A stretch of 64,000 bases of DNA from positions 310,001-374,000 of the forward strand of contig NZ_JAIUCZ020000008.1 of NCBI RefSeq assembly GCF_020176955.2. Reading direction: 5' to 3'. Shown here piece by piece: positions 33,277 to 42,272 of the stretch (positions within the stretch are counted from its first letter, which is position 1; each line of letters starts with the position of its first letter). The DNA comes from Nocardia sp. alder85J. Its GTDB lineage: Bacteria; Actinomycetota; Actinomycetes; Mycobacteriales; Mycobacteriaceae. The translations under genes were made by a program, and so were the position numbers. The notes under the pieces are model-generated. The model was not told where the DNA came from, ran no database searches, and was given only the letters and a program-made list of their open reading frames with translations.

Positions 33277-33758
33277 CAACCGATTTCGAAGAACGGGAAG
33301 CGAATCCCGGTACCACCCACCGGTTCTGGATGCATCATGCCATCGGGCTGGCCCGGCTGTGCCCGCGCAGCCCCACCGCGTTCTCCGTCGGCGCGGTGAT
33401 CGTCGGCGCCGACGGAATCGAACTCGCGCACGGCTATTCCCGGGAGACCGACCCCAAGGTGCACGCCGAGGAATCGGCGCTGGACAAACTGGGCGACGAC
33501 CCCCGGCTGACCGGCGCCACCGTGTACAGCACACTCGAACCCTGTTCCCGCCGCGCGTCGCCCGACCGGGCGCCGTGCGCCGAGCGGATCCTGGCCGCGG
33601 GCGTCGCCCGGGTGGTCATCGCCTGGCGGGAGCCGGCCATCTTCGTGGCCGACTGCGTCGGGGTGGAGCAGCTGCGCGAACACGGTATCGAGGTGCTCGA
33701 GCTGCCGGATCTGGCCGCGGAGGCCATGTCGATGAACCGGCACCTCGACCTCTCCTGA
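33273..33758 (+). CDS. RibD N-terminal type cytidine/deoxycytidylate deaminase
   Basis: The 161-aa product has the zinc deaminase motifs HAEESALDKL (zinc His and catalytic Glu) and TLEPCSRRASPDRAPCAERI (zinc Cys pair with an eight-residue insertion between them), as in the deaminase half of RibD. It begins at GTG 33273, overlapping the reductase stop. Together with the preceding gene it makes a split, order-reversed version of RibD. It is convergent with pknB, whose stop codon lies directly adjacent. Confidence 0.88.
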   Translation: MTTDFEEREANPGTTHRFWMHHAIGLARLCPRSPTAFSVGAVIVGADGIELAHGYSRETDPKVHAEESALDKLGDDPRLTGATVYSTLEPCSRRASPDRAPCAERILAAGVARVVIAWREPAIFVADCVGVEQLREHGIEVLELPDLAAEAMSMNRHLDLS

Positions 33759-35648
33759 TCAGGGCGGGCCCAGCACCCCGGTGACGATCGTGATGATGCC
33801 GTCCTTGGCGACCGAGGATCCGGCCTTGGGCTGCTGATCGACGATCCGGCCCACACTGCCCGCGTCGAAGGTGCCCTGGGTGGTCTGCGCGATCTGGCCG
33901 GCGCCCCCGGTCCAGCCCGCCGACCGCAGTCGGTCCACCGCCTGTGCCGGGGTCAGGCCGACCAGGCTGGGCATGGTCAGATCGCCGGAGGACACCTGCA
34001 CGGTGACCGTCGACCCCTTGTCGGCCATCGAGCCGCCGGACGGGGTGGTCGCGATCACCTCGCCCTTGGGCCGGGAGGACTGCACCTGCTGGATCGAGAT
34101 CTTGAAGCCCGCGGTCACCTCCAGGTTCGGCTGCGCCACATCGATCGACTGACCGACCACCTGCGGCACCCGCACCTGTTCCGGACCGCTGCCGAGGAAG
34201 AGGGTGATCGGGCTGCCGGCATCCACCTTCGTGCCCTCCGGCGGATTCTGGTTCACCACCTTGTCCTTGTCGTCCACGCTGGACGCGCTGCGCCCGACCT
34301 GCGGATCCATCCGCAGCCCGACGGCGTTCAACTGCTGCTCGGCCTGCTGCTGGCTGAGCGTCGCCAGCCGCGGCACCGCCACCTGCTGCGGACCGGTGGA
34401 CACCTGCACGGTGACCGTGCTGCCCTTGTCGACCCGGGAACCGCCCAGCGGCTGCGTCGCGATGACATTGCCCGCCGCCACCTTGCCGTCCGGTTTCTCC
34501 TGCACCGCCACCACGAAACCGGCCTTCTGCAGGTCGGTCTGGGCCGAGGCCGCCGGTTTGTTCGCCAGATCCGGGATGGCGATCTGATCGGGCCGGCTGC
34601 CCGGACCGAGCAGGATCCAGTACAGCGCGAACGCCACGATCGCCGCCGCGACGGCGGTGACCCAGAGCAACATCGTGCGTCGGCCGCGATCGGGCCGCCG
34701 CAGGTCGTGCTCGTCGGTGTCGTCGCTGTAATTGCGCGGACCCGAATCCATGCTGCCGAGGAAGGTGGTGCGGTCCTCGTCGGTCATCACCATGGGTGCG
34801 TTCGGCCGCTGCCCGCCCAGTACCCGGATCAGGTCGGCGCGCATCTCGGCCGCGGTCTGGTACCGGTTGGCCGGATTCTTCGCCATCGCCTTGAGGACGA
34901 CCGAGTCGAGCTCGCGCGGCACCCCGGGATGGACGTGCGAGGGCAGCCGCGGATCCTCGCGCACGTGTTGATAGGCGACCGCGACCGGGGAATCGCCGGT
35001 GAACGGCGGCTCGCCGGTGAGAATCTCGAACAGCACACAGCCGACCGAGTAGACATCGGAGCGGGCGTCGACCTGCTCCCCGCGAGCCTGTTCGGGCGAC
35101 AGATACTGTGCGGTGCCGATCACCGCGGCGGTCTGCGTCATCGGATTCGAGCTGTCCGCGAGCGCCCGCGCGATGCCGAAATCCATCACCTTCACCGCGC
35201 CCTGGCGGTTGATCATGATGTTGGCGGGCTTCATGTCCCGGTGCACGATGCCGTTCTTGTGGCTGAAGTCCAGCGCCGCGCAGACGTCGGCGATGATCTC
35301 CATCGCCCGCCGTGGCGGCAGCGGGCCCTTGCCGCGCACCATGTCGCGCAGGGTCTCGCCGTCGACGTACTCCATCACGATGTACGGCAGCGGGCCGCCG
35401 TCCACCTCGGCCTCGCCGGTGTCGTAGACGGCGACGATCGCCGGATGGTTCAGCGCGGCGGCATTCTGGGCCTCGCGCTTGAAGCGCAGGTAGAAGGTGG
35501 GGTCGCGGGCCAGGTCGGCGCGCAGCACCTTGATCGCGACATCCCGGCCCAGGCGCAGGTCACGGGCCTTGTGGACCTCGGACATGCCACCGAACCCGAT
35601 GATCTCGCCCACCTCGTACCGAGAGGCCAGATTCTTCGGGGTCGTCAT
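33759..35648 (-). CDS. pknB: Serine/threonine protein kinase PknB with PASTA domains
   Basis: Essential kinase that senses muropeptides/lipid II and controls growth and division. The 629-aa product has an N-terminal kinase domain (glycine loop GFGGMSEV, catalytic Lys40 in VAIKVLR, HRDMKPANIMI, DFGIARA, activation segment TQTAAVIGTAQYLSPEQA), a transmembrane helix near residue 335 (LLWVTAVAAAIVAFALYWIL) and four extracellular PASTA repeats. It is co-transcribed with pknA through a 4-bp overlap, and is the last gene of the operon. Confidence 0.97.
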   Translation of the reverse strand: MTTPKNLASRYEVGEIIGFGGMSEVHKARDLRLGRDVAIKVLRADLARDPTFYLRFKREAQNAAALNHPAIVAVYDTGEAEVDGGPLPYIVMEYVDGETLRDMVRGKGPLPPRRAMEIIADVCAALDFSHKNGIVHRDMKPANIMINRQGAVKVMDFGIARALADSSNPMTQTAAVIGTAQYLSPEQARGEQVDARSDVYSVGCVLFEILTGEPPFTGDSPVAVAYQHVREDPRLPSHVHPGVPRELDSVVLKAMAKNPANRYQTAAEMRADLIRVLGGQRPNAPMVMTDEDRTTFLGSMDSGPRNYSDDTDEHDLRRPDRGRRTMLLWVTAVAAAIVAFALYWILLGPGSRPDQIAIPDLANKPAASAQTDLQKAGFVVAVQEKPDGKVAAGNVIATQPLGGSRVDKGSTVTVQVSTGPQQVAVPRLATLSQQQAEQQLNAVGLRMDPQVGRSASSVDDKDKVVNQNPPEGTKVDAGSPITLFLGSGPEQVRVPQVVGQSIDVAQPNLEVTAGFKISIQQVQSSRPKGEVIATTPSGGSMADKGSTVTVQVSSGDLTMPSLVGLTPAQAVDRLRSAGWTGGAGQIAQTTQGTFDAGSVGRIVDQQPKAGSSVAKDGIITIVTGVLGPP

Positions 35649-37180
35649 GGCAGTCCTTGCGAGGCGGTGGCTGGGACGCTGGTGTTGTCGTACTGGTTAC
35701 CGCTCGAGTAGCCGCCGTAGCCCGAGGTGCCGTGGGCGCCGGGGATGTTCGGCATTGATGGTATGTCGATTCCCGGGAAACCTGCGCGACCACTGGTGGT
35801 CGGCGGGGTGGGGCGGCCGCGGGTGGTGGTGGTCGGCGTCGTGGTGGTGGGCGTGCTGCTGGGCGGTGCCGTCGTGGTGGGGACGGTGGTGTCCGGCACG
35901 GTGGTCACCGGCGGAGGCGGCGCCTGTCTGGTCGTGGTCTCGTCCTCGGTGGTCGTGGTGACCGTGGTCGTCGGCGCGGTGGTGGTGGTCGGCGACGGCG
36001 CCACCACCGAGGTGGTCGTCCCGACCGTGCCGGTCGGCGCCGGATGCGAGGACCCCTTCAACAACAGCCCGATGACGAGAGCGATCAGGAGGACGCCCAC
36101 GACACCGCCGGCGGCCGCCTTCTGCGCGTTGGTGAAGCGCGGCCCGCGATCGTCGTAGGTACCGGGCGGCGGGGTGACCGGGCGGTTCGGCAGCACCGTG
36201 GTGGCGCCGCCACCCGGCGGCTGATGCCGCCCCGGCTGGGTGTAACGGTCGTAGTCGCCGCGGGACATCACGGCGGTCGGCCCGGTGGGCGGCAGCACCC
36301 GCGCCGCGCCGGTCGGAGTGCTGCCCATGCCGCGCGGCATCGGCGGCCGCCGCCCGGAGCGCACCGCGGCCACGGCATCGGCGAACTCCCCGCCGCTGCG
36401 GTAGCGCCGCGTCGGATCCTTGGTCATCGTGATCTCGATCAGCTCGCGCACGTTGGCGGGCAGATCGCCGGGCATCGGCGGCGGGGTGTCGCGGACGTGT
36501 TTCATCGCGACGGTCAGCGCGCCGTCACCGCTGAACGGCCGTTGCCCGGCCAGCGCCTCGTAGCCGACGACGCCGAGGGAGTACACGTCGCTGGCGGAGG
36601 TGGCGTCCTCGCCGGTGGCCTGTTCGGGCGCGATGTACTGCGCGGTGCCCATCACCATGCCGGTCTTGGTGACCGGCGAGGCGTCGACGGCCTTGGCGAT
36701 GCCGAAGTCGGTGATCTTCACCTGGCCGGTCGGCGTCACGAGGATGTTGCCGGGCTTCACGTCCCGGTGCACCACGCCCGCGGCGTGCGCGACCTCGAGC
36801 GCCCGGCCGGTCTGCTCCAGCATGTCCAGGCCCTGGGCCACCGACAGCCGGCCCATCCGGCTCAGCACCGCGTTCAGCGGCTCGCCCTGCACCAGCTCCA
36901 TCACCAGGTAGGCGGTCTCACCGCCGGCCTGGTCGAAGGTCTCGCCGTAGTCGTAGATGCCCGCGATGCCGGGGTGGTTGAGCTGTGCGGTGGTCTTCGC
37001 CTCGGTGCGGAACCGGTGCCGGAAGGTCGGGTCCGCGGAGAACTCGGCCTTGAGCACCTTCACCGCGACCCGGCGGTCCAGCCGGGTGTCGAGGGCCTCC
37101 CACACCTGTCCCATGCCGCCGGTGGCGATGAGCCGTTGCAGTCGATACCGGTCCGCGATCATCGCACCGTTGTTCAGCAT
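35645..37180 (-). CDS. pknA: Serine/threonine protein kinase PknA
   Basis: Partner kinase regulating cell shape and division. The 511-aa product has an N-terminal kinase domain (ATGGMGQVWEA, Lys41 in VAVKVLK, HRDVKPGNILV, DFGIAKAV, GTAQYIAPEQA), a juxtamembrane Pro-rich linker, a transmembrane helix (AAGGVVGVLLIALVIGLLL) and a Thr-rich extracellular stalk (long TTT runs) of about 130 residues. It lacks PASTA domains, as expected. Start MLNNGAMIADRYRLQ at 37180. The gap to pbpA is 34 bp. Confidence 0.96.
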   Translation of the reverse strand: MLNNGAMIADRYRLQRLIATGGMGQVWEALDTRLDRRVAVKVLKAEFSADPTFRHRFRTEAKTTAQLNHPGIAGIYDYGETFDQAGGETAYLVMELVQGEPLNAVLSRMGRLSVAQGLDMLEQTGRALEVAHAAGVVHRDVKPGNILVTPTGQVKITDFGIAKAVDASPVTKTGMVMGTAQYIAPEQATGEDATSASDVYSLGVVGYEALAGQRPFSGDGALTVAMKHVRDTPPPMPGDLPANVRELIEITMTKDPTRRYRSGGEFADAVAAVRSGRRPPMPRGMGSTPTGAARVLPPTGPTAVMSRGDYDRYTQPGRHQPPGGGATTVLPNRPVTPPPGTYDDRGPRFTNAQKAAAGGVVGVLLIALVIGLLLKGSSHPAPTGTVGTTTSVVAPSPTTTTAPTTTVTTTTEDETTTRQAPPPPVTTVPDTTVPTTTAPPSSTPTTTTPTTTTRGRPTPPTTSGRAGFPGIDIPSMPNIPGAHGTSGYGGYSSGNQYDNTSVPATASQGLP

Positions 37181-37214
37181 TCCAGCCCCCGTAGGCTATC
37201 TCTGTTCATGTCGT

Positions 37215-38681
37215 TCAGCCCGCCTGCAGGCCCGCGTCGAGGACGGCCCGAGCGATGGGCGCCGCCACCGACGCGCCGGTGGCCGCGAGGGCGCGATCTC
37301 CGCCGTTCTCCACGATGACCGCGATCGCGATCTTCGGATTCGCCGCCGGTGCGAAGGCGATGTACCAGGCGTGCGGAGGCGTGTTGCGGGGGTCGGTGCC
37401 GTGCTCGGCGGTCCCGGTCTTGGACGCGATCTGATAGGGACGTGTGTTCACACCGCCGGTGGAGTAGTTCTCCGAGGCGATCATCATGCCGGTCACCGTG
37501 GACGCCACCTGGGCGCTGACCGCCTGGCCCACCGACACCGGCTTGGTGCGCGAGAGGTCGCTCAGGTCCGGGCCCTGCAACTGGTCGACCAGGTGCGGCT
37601 CCATCCGCACCCCGCCGTTGGCGATGGTGGCGGCGATGACGGCGTCGTCCAGCGGGGTGAGGGCGACGTCGCGCTGCCCGATGCTGCTCTGGGCCAGCGC
37701 CGCGGTGCTGGAGATGGTGCCGACGGTGCTGTCGGCCACCGGGATCGGGATGTTGGCGTGCTGCCCGATGCCGAAGGCCGCGGCCTCGTCCTTGAGCTTC
37801 GCGGCACCGACCTTCATGCCGATCTCCGCGAAGGCCGTGTTGCAGGACCGCGCGAAGGCGTCGGACATCGAGGCCGTGGGCCCGTTGCCGCAGGGTGTGC
37901 CGTTGTAGTTCTCCAGCGTGGTGGTGGTGTCCGGCAGGGTGATGTTCGGCGCGGCGGTGAACTGGTCCTCGGGCTTGATGCCGGCCGACAGCGCGGCCGC
38001 GGCCACCACCACCTTGAACGTGGAGCCGGGCGGATACGTCTGCGACACCGCGCGATTGAGCATCGGCTGGCGCGAATCCGAGGACAGCGACTCCCAGGAC
38101 TGGGTGTCGCGGGCGCCGTCGTGCCCGGACAGCTGGTTCGGGTCGTAGCTGGGCGTGGACACCATGGTCAGGATCCGGCCGGTGCTCGGCTCGATGGCCA
38201 CCACCGAACCGGTGTACCCCTTGCTGGTCAGCTGGTCGTAGGCGATCTTCTGCATCGCCGGATTGATCGTGGTGAGCACGTTGCCGCCGCGCGGGTCGCG
38301 GCCGGACACCAGGTCGATCAGCCGCCGCCCGAACAGCTGGCTGTCCGAGCCGTTGAGCATCGAATCCTCGGCGTGCTCCAGGCCGGTGCTGCCGTACTGC
38401 ATCGAGTAGAAACCGGTGATCGGCGCGTACGCCGTCGGATCGGTGGGGTAGGTGCGCAGGTACTTGTACCGGTCGTCGGTGGCGATCGAACTGGCGAGCA
38501 CGGCGCCGCCGGCCGAGATCTGGCCGCGCTGCCGGGAGTACTCGTCCAGCAGCACCCGCGAGTTGCGCGGATCGCTGCGCAGGCTGTCCGCCTTGATCAC
38601 CTGGACGTAGGTGGCATTGAGCAGCAGCGCCACGATCATCAGCAGCACCGCCATCGCGACGCGCCGCAACGGGGTGTTCAT
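37215..38681 (-). CDS. pbpA: Penicillin-binding protein PbpA (class B transpeptidase)
   Basis: D,D-transpeptidase that cross-links peptidoglycan at the septum/lateral wall. The 488-aa product has one N-terminal membrane anchor (RRVAMAVLLMIVALLLNATY), an N-terminal dimerisation domain, and the transpeptidase motifs SxxK (PPGSTFKVVV), SxN (SCNTAFAEIG) and KTG (ASKTGTAEHG). It overlaps rodA by 4 bp, giving the PBP-SEDS pair. Confidence 0.96.
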   Translation of the reverse strand: MNTPLRRVAMAVLLMIVALLLNATYVQVIKADSLRSDPRNSRVLLDEYSRQRGQISAGGAVLASSIATDDRYKYLRTYPTDPTAYAPITGFYSMQYGSTGLEHAEDSMLNGSDSQLFGRRLIDLVSGRDPRGGNVLTTINPAMQKIAYDQLTSKGYTGSVVAIEPSTGRILTMVSTPSYDPNQLSGHDGARDTQSWESLSSDSRQPMLNRAVSQTYPPGSTFKVVVAAAALSAGIKPEDQFTAAPNITLPDTTTTLENYNGTPCGNGPTASMSDAFARSCNTAFAEIGMKVGAAKLKDEAAAFGIGQHANIPIPVADSTVGTISSTAALAQSSIGQRDVALTPLDDAVIAATIANGGVRMEPHLVDQLQGPDLSDLSRTKPVSVGQAVSAQVASTVTGMMIASENYSTGGVNTRPYQIASKTGTAEHGTDPRNTPPHAWYIAFAPAANPKIAIAVIVENGGDRALAATGASVAAPIARAVLDAGLQAG

Positions 38682-40156
38682 CCGGTCGCCTCCCCGCTTC
38701 CGGTCGGGATCAGCGCCGTCGGCCGCTCCATCATGGCCGTCGGCGCCGTGTCCTTGCGACGGGCCGGGGCGGGAGCGCGCGCGGCGTCGGAGATCTTCAC
38801 CAGCAGCGCCAGCAGCACGTAGTTGGTCAGCAGGGACGAACCGCCGTAGGAGAGGAACGGCGTGGCCAGCCCGGTGACCGGCAGCAGCTTGGTGACCCCG
38901 CCGAAGACCAGGAAGACCTGCAGTCCGAGGGCGAAGGCCAGTCCGGCGGCGAGCAGCTTGCCGAAGCTGTCGCGCACCGCCAGCGCGGTGCGCAGGCCGC
39001 GCAGCACCAGCACCGTGAACAGCACCAGCACGGCGGTGAGGCCGATCAGGCCCAGCTCCTCGCCGACGGTGGCGACGATGAAATCGGTCTTGGCGAACGG
39101 CACCTGATTCGGCCGGCCGCTGCCCAGCCCGGTGCCCGCGAGCCCGCCGGTGGCCAGGCCGAACAGCGACTGGGCGATCTGATAGCCGGTGTTGTGATAG
39201 TCGGCGAACGGATGGATCCAGGCGGAGATCCGGATCCGCACCCGATCGGAGCAGTGGTAGGCGACGAGGTAGCCGGCCACCGTCAGCACCGCCCCGGCGA
39301 ACAGCCAGCCCACCCGCTCGGTCGCGATGTACAGCAGCGCCAGCGCGGAGGCGAAGATCAGCAGTGCGACACCGAGATCCTGTTCGAACACCAGCGCCGC
39401 GGTGCAGGCCAGCCAGACCAGCAGCAGCGGGCCCAGATCACGCAGCCGGGGCAGTTCGACGCCGAGCAGATGCCGGCCGGCCGCGGTGAACATGTCGCGC
39501 CGCGACACCAGCACCGCCGCGAAGCACACGATCAGCAGGATCTTGGCGAACTCCACCGGCTGGATGGTGAATCCGTTCAGCCGCAACCAGATTCGCGCGC
39601 CGTTCGTCTCCGACCAACGCTCCGGGAGAATCGCCGGCAGCACCAGGGCGGCCAGGCCCAGCAGGCCGAGCAGATAACCGTGCCGGGCCAGGGTGCGGTA
39701 ATCGCGCAGCCCGGCGAGCACCGCGACGAACAGTCCGATACCCAGTGCGGTCCACAGCAGTTGGTGGTTCGCGTCCGGCGGCGGCACCGGCGCGAAATTG
39801 GAGGCCGCGGTCTGCTCGCTGCCGAGATCCAGCCGGTGCACCAGCACCAGCCCGATCCCGTTGAGCAGGGCCACGATCGGCAGCAGCAACGGATCGGCGA
39901 ACAACGCGAACCGGCGCACGGCCAGATGCGCGACGCCGAACAGCGCCAGATCGGCCAGCGCCACCGTCGCCAGTTCCCGGGTGATCCGCTGATTCTGCCC
40001 CGCCTCCACCAGCACCACCGCGACCGCGGTGATGACGACCGCGAAGGCCAGCAGCAGCAACTCGACGTTGCGCCGGGTCGCGGGTGCAGGCGCGGGGGCG
40101 AACCCGCCCGGAGGATTCGGGAACGCTCCGGTGGACGGCGCTGCCGGTGCGGACAT
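38678..40156 (-). CDS. rodA: SEDS-family glycosyltransferase RodA/FtsW
   Basis: Polymerises glycan strands from lipid II, working with PbpA. The 492-aa membrane protein has about 12 helices and the family region with YGGSSLLTNYVLLALLVKIS near the end, as well as GLGSGRPNQVPFAKTDFIVA in the large extracytoplasmic loop. The start ATG 40156 shares one base with the pstP stop. Downstream of pstP and upstream of pbpA in the conserved operon. Confidence 0.96.
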   Translation of the reverse strand: MSAPAAPSTGAFPNPPGGFAPAPAPATRRNVELLLLAFAVVITAVAVVLVEAGQNQRITRELATVALADLALFGVAHLAVRRFALFADPLLLPIVALLNGIGLVLVHRLDLGSEQTAASNFAPVPPPDANHQLLWTALGIGLFVAVLAGLRDYRTLARHGYLLGLLGLAALVLPAILPERWSETNGARIWLRLNGFTIQPVEFAKILLIVCFAAVLVSRRDMFTAAGRHLLGVELPRLRDLGPLLLVWLACTAALVFEQDLGVALLIFASALALLYIATERVGWLFAGAVLTVAGYLVAYHCSDRVRIRISAWIHPFADYHNTGYQIAQSLFGLATGGLAGTGLGSGRPNQVPFAKTDFIVATVGEELGLIGLTAVLVLFTVLVLRGLRTALAVRDSFGKLLAAGLAFALGLQVFLVFGGVTKLLPVTGLATPFLSYGGSSLLTNYVLLALLVKISDAARAPAPARRKDTAPTAMMERPTALIPTGSGEATG

Positions 40157-41613
40157 CAGTCCGCCTTCCTGCAGTTCTCCCCCGGGGTCTGCGGCGGCTG
40201 CGCGATGGTGGTCGGCGCCGGCGCCGGCGGCTTGGTCTCGGTGGGCGGAGGCGGCGGCGGGGCGTCACCGGGCGGCGGGGCCGCGGCGGTGGTGTCGACG
40301 GGAACCGGCGCCGGCGCCTGGGTGGTCACCGGCTGCTGCGCCGGCGCGACCACGCAGGCGGGCAGCAGATCCTGGTGGGCCAGGATCTCCAGCTGGCGGC
40401 GGGCGCTGTCGAAGGAGCCCGGCGGCAGGCCGTTGTTGACCTTGTCCCGGCCGGTCTGCTTCAGATCGGTGACCTGGAGCTGCCGGCAGCCGCCGGGAAA
40501 TCCGGCGCCGGGGCGCATCAGGGTGAGCCGGCCGTCGTGGTCCACGCACGACACCTGATCGACGTCGTGGATGGAGTAGCCGAGCACCGCACCGGGCAGC
40601 CCGCGCAGCACCACCACGTTGCCGTTCTCGGCGCCGACGTAGTAGTTGCCGCGAATCATCTTGTAGCCCACCGCGAGCCCGGCCACCACGGCGATCAGCA
40701 ACGCCAGCGACAGCACGATCCAGCGCAGCTTGTGACTCTTACGCGGGGCCGGTGGTTCCGCCGCGACGGGGGCCCGTCGCGGCGTCGCGCGTGGGGGGCG
40801 CATCGCGGCGGCCCGCCCGGCTGCGGTGTTCGGTGGCGGGGTGTCCTCGTCCTCGCCGGAGGCGGCGCCCGCGACGATCGGATGGCTCTGGCCGTAGTCC
40901 AGATCGATGACGTCGGCGACGACGACCGTCACGTTGTCCGGGCCTCCGCTGCGCAGCGCCAGCTCGATGAGCCGGTCGGCCGCGTCGTCGGTGTTGCCCT
41001 CGCGCATCGTGTTCGCGATCGTCTCGTCGCTGACCACGTCGGACAGGCCGTCGGAGCAGAGCAGGTAGCGGTCGCCGGCCCGCGCCTCCCGGACGATCAG
41101 CGTGGGCTCGATCTCGTTGCCGGTGAGGGCGCGCATGATCAGCGAACGCTGCGGATGGGTGTGCGCCTGCTCGGGCGTGATCCGGCCCTCGTCGACCAGC
41201 GACTGCACGAAGGTGTCGTCGCGGGTGATCTGGGACAGCTCGCCGCCGCGGAGCATGTAGGCGCGCGAATCGCCGATGTGGGCCAGGCCGAGTTTGCGGC
41301 CCGCGAACAGGATGGCGGTGAGCGTCGTGCCCATGCCGTCGAGTTCCGGCTCCTCCTCGACCTGATCGGCGATGGCGGCATTACCCTCCCGCACCGCGCG
41401 ATCCAGCTTGCCGAGCAGATCGTCGCCCGGCTCGTCGTCGTCGAGATGGGCGAGCGCCGCGATCATCAGCTGGGAGGCGACCTCACCGGCCGCATGACCG
41501 CCCATGCCGTCGGCGAGGGCGAGCAGCCGCGCGCCGGCGTAGACGGAATCTTCGTTGTTGGCCCGGACCAGACCACGGTCGCTGCGCGCTGCGTAGCGGA
41601 GAACAAGTGTCAC
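40156..41613 (-). CDS. pstP: PP2C-type serine/threonine phosphatase PstP
   Basis: Reverses phosphorylation by PknA/PknB. The 485-aa product has an N-terminal PP2C domain (about residues 1-240) with metal ligands in VRANNEDSVYA, ALADGMGGHAAGE, GDSRAYMLRGG and SDGLSDVV, GGPDNVTVVVADV; then a transmembrane helix (IVLSLALLIAVVAGLAVGYK) and an extracellular domain with a Pro-rich C-terminal tail. It overlaps fhaB by 4 bp. Confidence 0.96.
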   Translation of the reverse strand: MTLVLRYAARSDRGLVRANNEDSVYAGARLLALADGMGGHAAGEVASQLMIAALAHLDDDEPGDDLLGKLDRAVREGNAAIADQVEEEPELDGMGTTLTAILFAGRKLGLAHIGDSRAYMLRGGELSQITRDDTFVQSLVDEGRITPEQAHTHPQRSLIMRALTGNEIEPTLIVREARAGDRYLLCSDGLSDVVSDETIANTMREGNTDDAADRLIELALRSGGPDNVTVVVADVIDLDYGQSHPIVAGAASGEDEDTPPPNTAAGRAAAMRPPRATPRRAPVAAEPPAPRKSHKLRWIVLSLALLIAVVAGLAVGYKMIRGNYYVGAENGNVVVLRGLPGAVLGYSIHDVDQVSCVDHDGRLTLMRPGAGFPGGCRQLQVTDLKQTGRDKVNNGLPPGSFDSARRQLEILAHQDLLPACVVAPAQQPVTTQAPAPVPVDTTAAAPPPGDAPPPPPPTETKPPAPAPTTIAQPPQTPGENCRKAD

Positions 41614-42077
41614 GATCGCAGCTCGATCACTGTCTTACCGACACGGACAGGGGTACCGAGCGGAACTCGGACCGGGGTGGTGACCTTCGCTCGATCGAGG
41701 TAGGTCCCGTTGGTGGAGCCTAGATCTTCGACGTACCAGTCCTCACCGCGTGGCGACAGCCGAGCGTGCCGGGTCGAAGCGTAGTCGTCGGTCAAAACGA
41801 GTGTGGAGTCGTCGGCACGCCCGATGAGCACCGGCTGGGTGCCCAGCGTGATGCGCGTGCCGGCGAGTGAACCCTGAGTCACCACTAGAGATTTGGCGCC
41901 CTTCTGGCCCCGGTTGAAGGACGGCAGCACCGCGGAACCGCGTGCGGCCCGGGGCTGGATCCGAATTCCGGATGCCGCGTAGATGTCGCTGCGCAGGGTG
42001 CGGAGCACCGCCCACACGAAAAGCCACAACAGCAGCAGGAACCCCGCACGGGTCAGTTGCAGGATCAGTCCCTGCAC
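41610..42077 (-). CDS. fhaB: FHA-domain protein FhaB (FipA)
   Basis: Phosphothreonine-binding partner of the kinases and divisome. The 155-aa product has an N-terminal membrane helix (QLTRAGFLLLLWLFVWAVLR) and a C-terminal FHA domain (VLIGRADDSTLVLTDDYAST, RHARLSPRGEDWYVEDLGST, NGTYL). The GTG start at 42077 gives a length equal to the M. tuberculosis protein; the upstream frame to 42164 is spurious. Confidence 0.95.
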   Translation of the reverse strand: MQGLILQLTRAGFLLLLWLFVWAVLRTLRSDIYAASGIRIQPRAARGSAVLPSFNRGQKGAKSLVVTQGSLAGTRITLGTQPVLIGRADDSTLVLTDDYASTRHARLSPRGEDWYVEDLGSTNGTYLDRAKVTTPVRVPLGTPVRVGKTVIELRS

Positions 42078-42272
42078 GGCGCTCCACCTCCTGTTCGACC
42101 GGTGTCGTAGGTACGGTTCGTCCCCCAACCGGCTGATCGGCCGACTGCGGACCTGGTGCTGCAAGCCGACCGAGTGTTGGCAGCATCATAGGGCCGACGA
42201 CCGGTTGCGATCACGATACGACCGAGGGGAATCTCGGGTCACACCGTGACCTGCACCGGCGAGCTTACGGGA

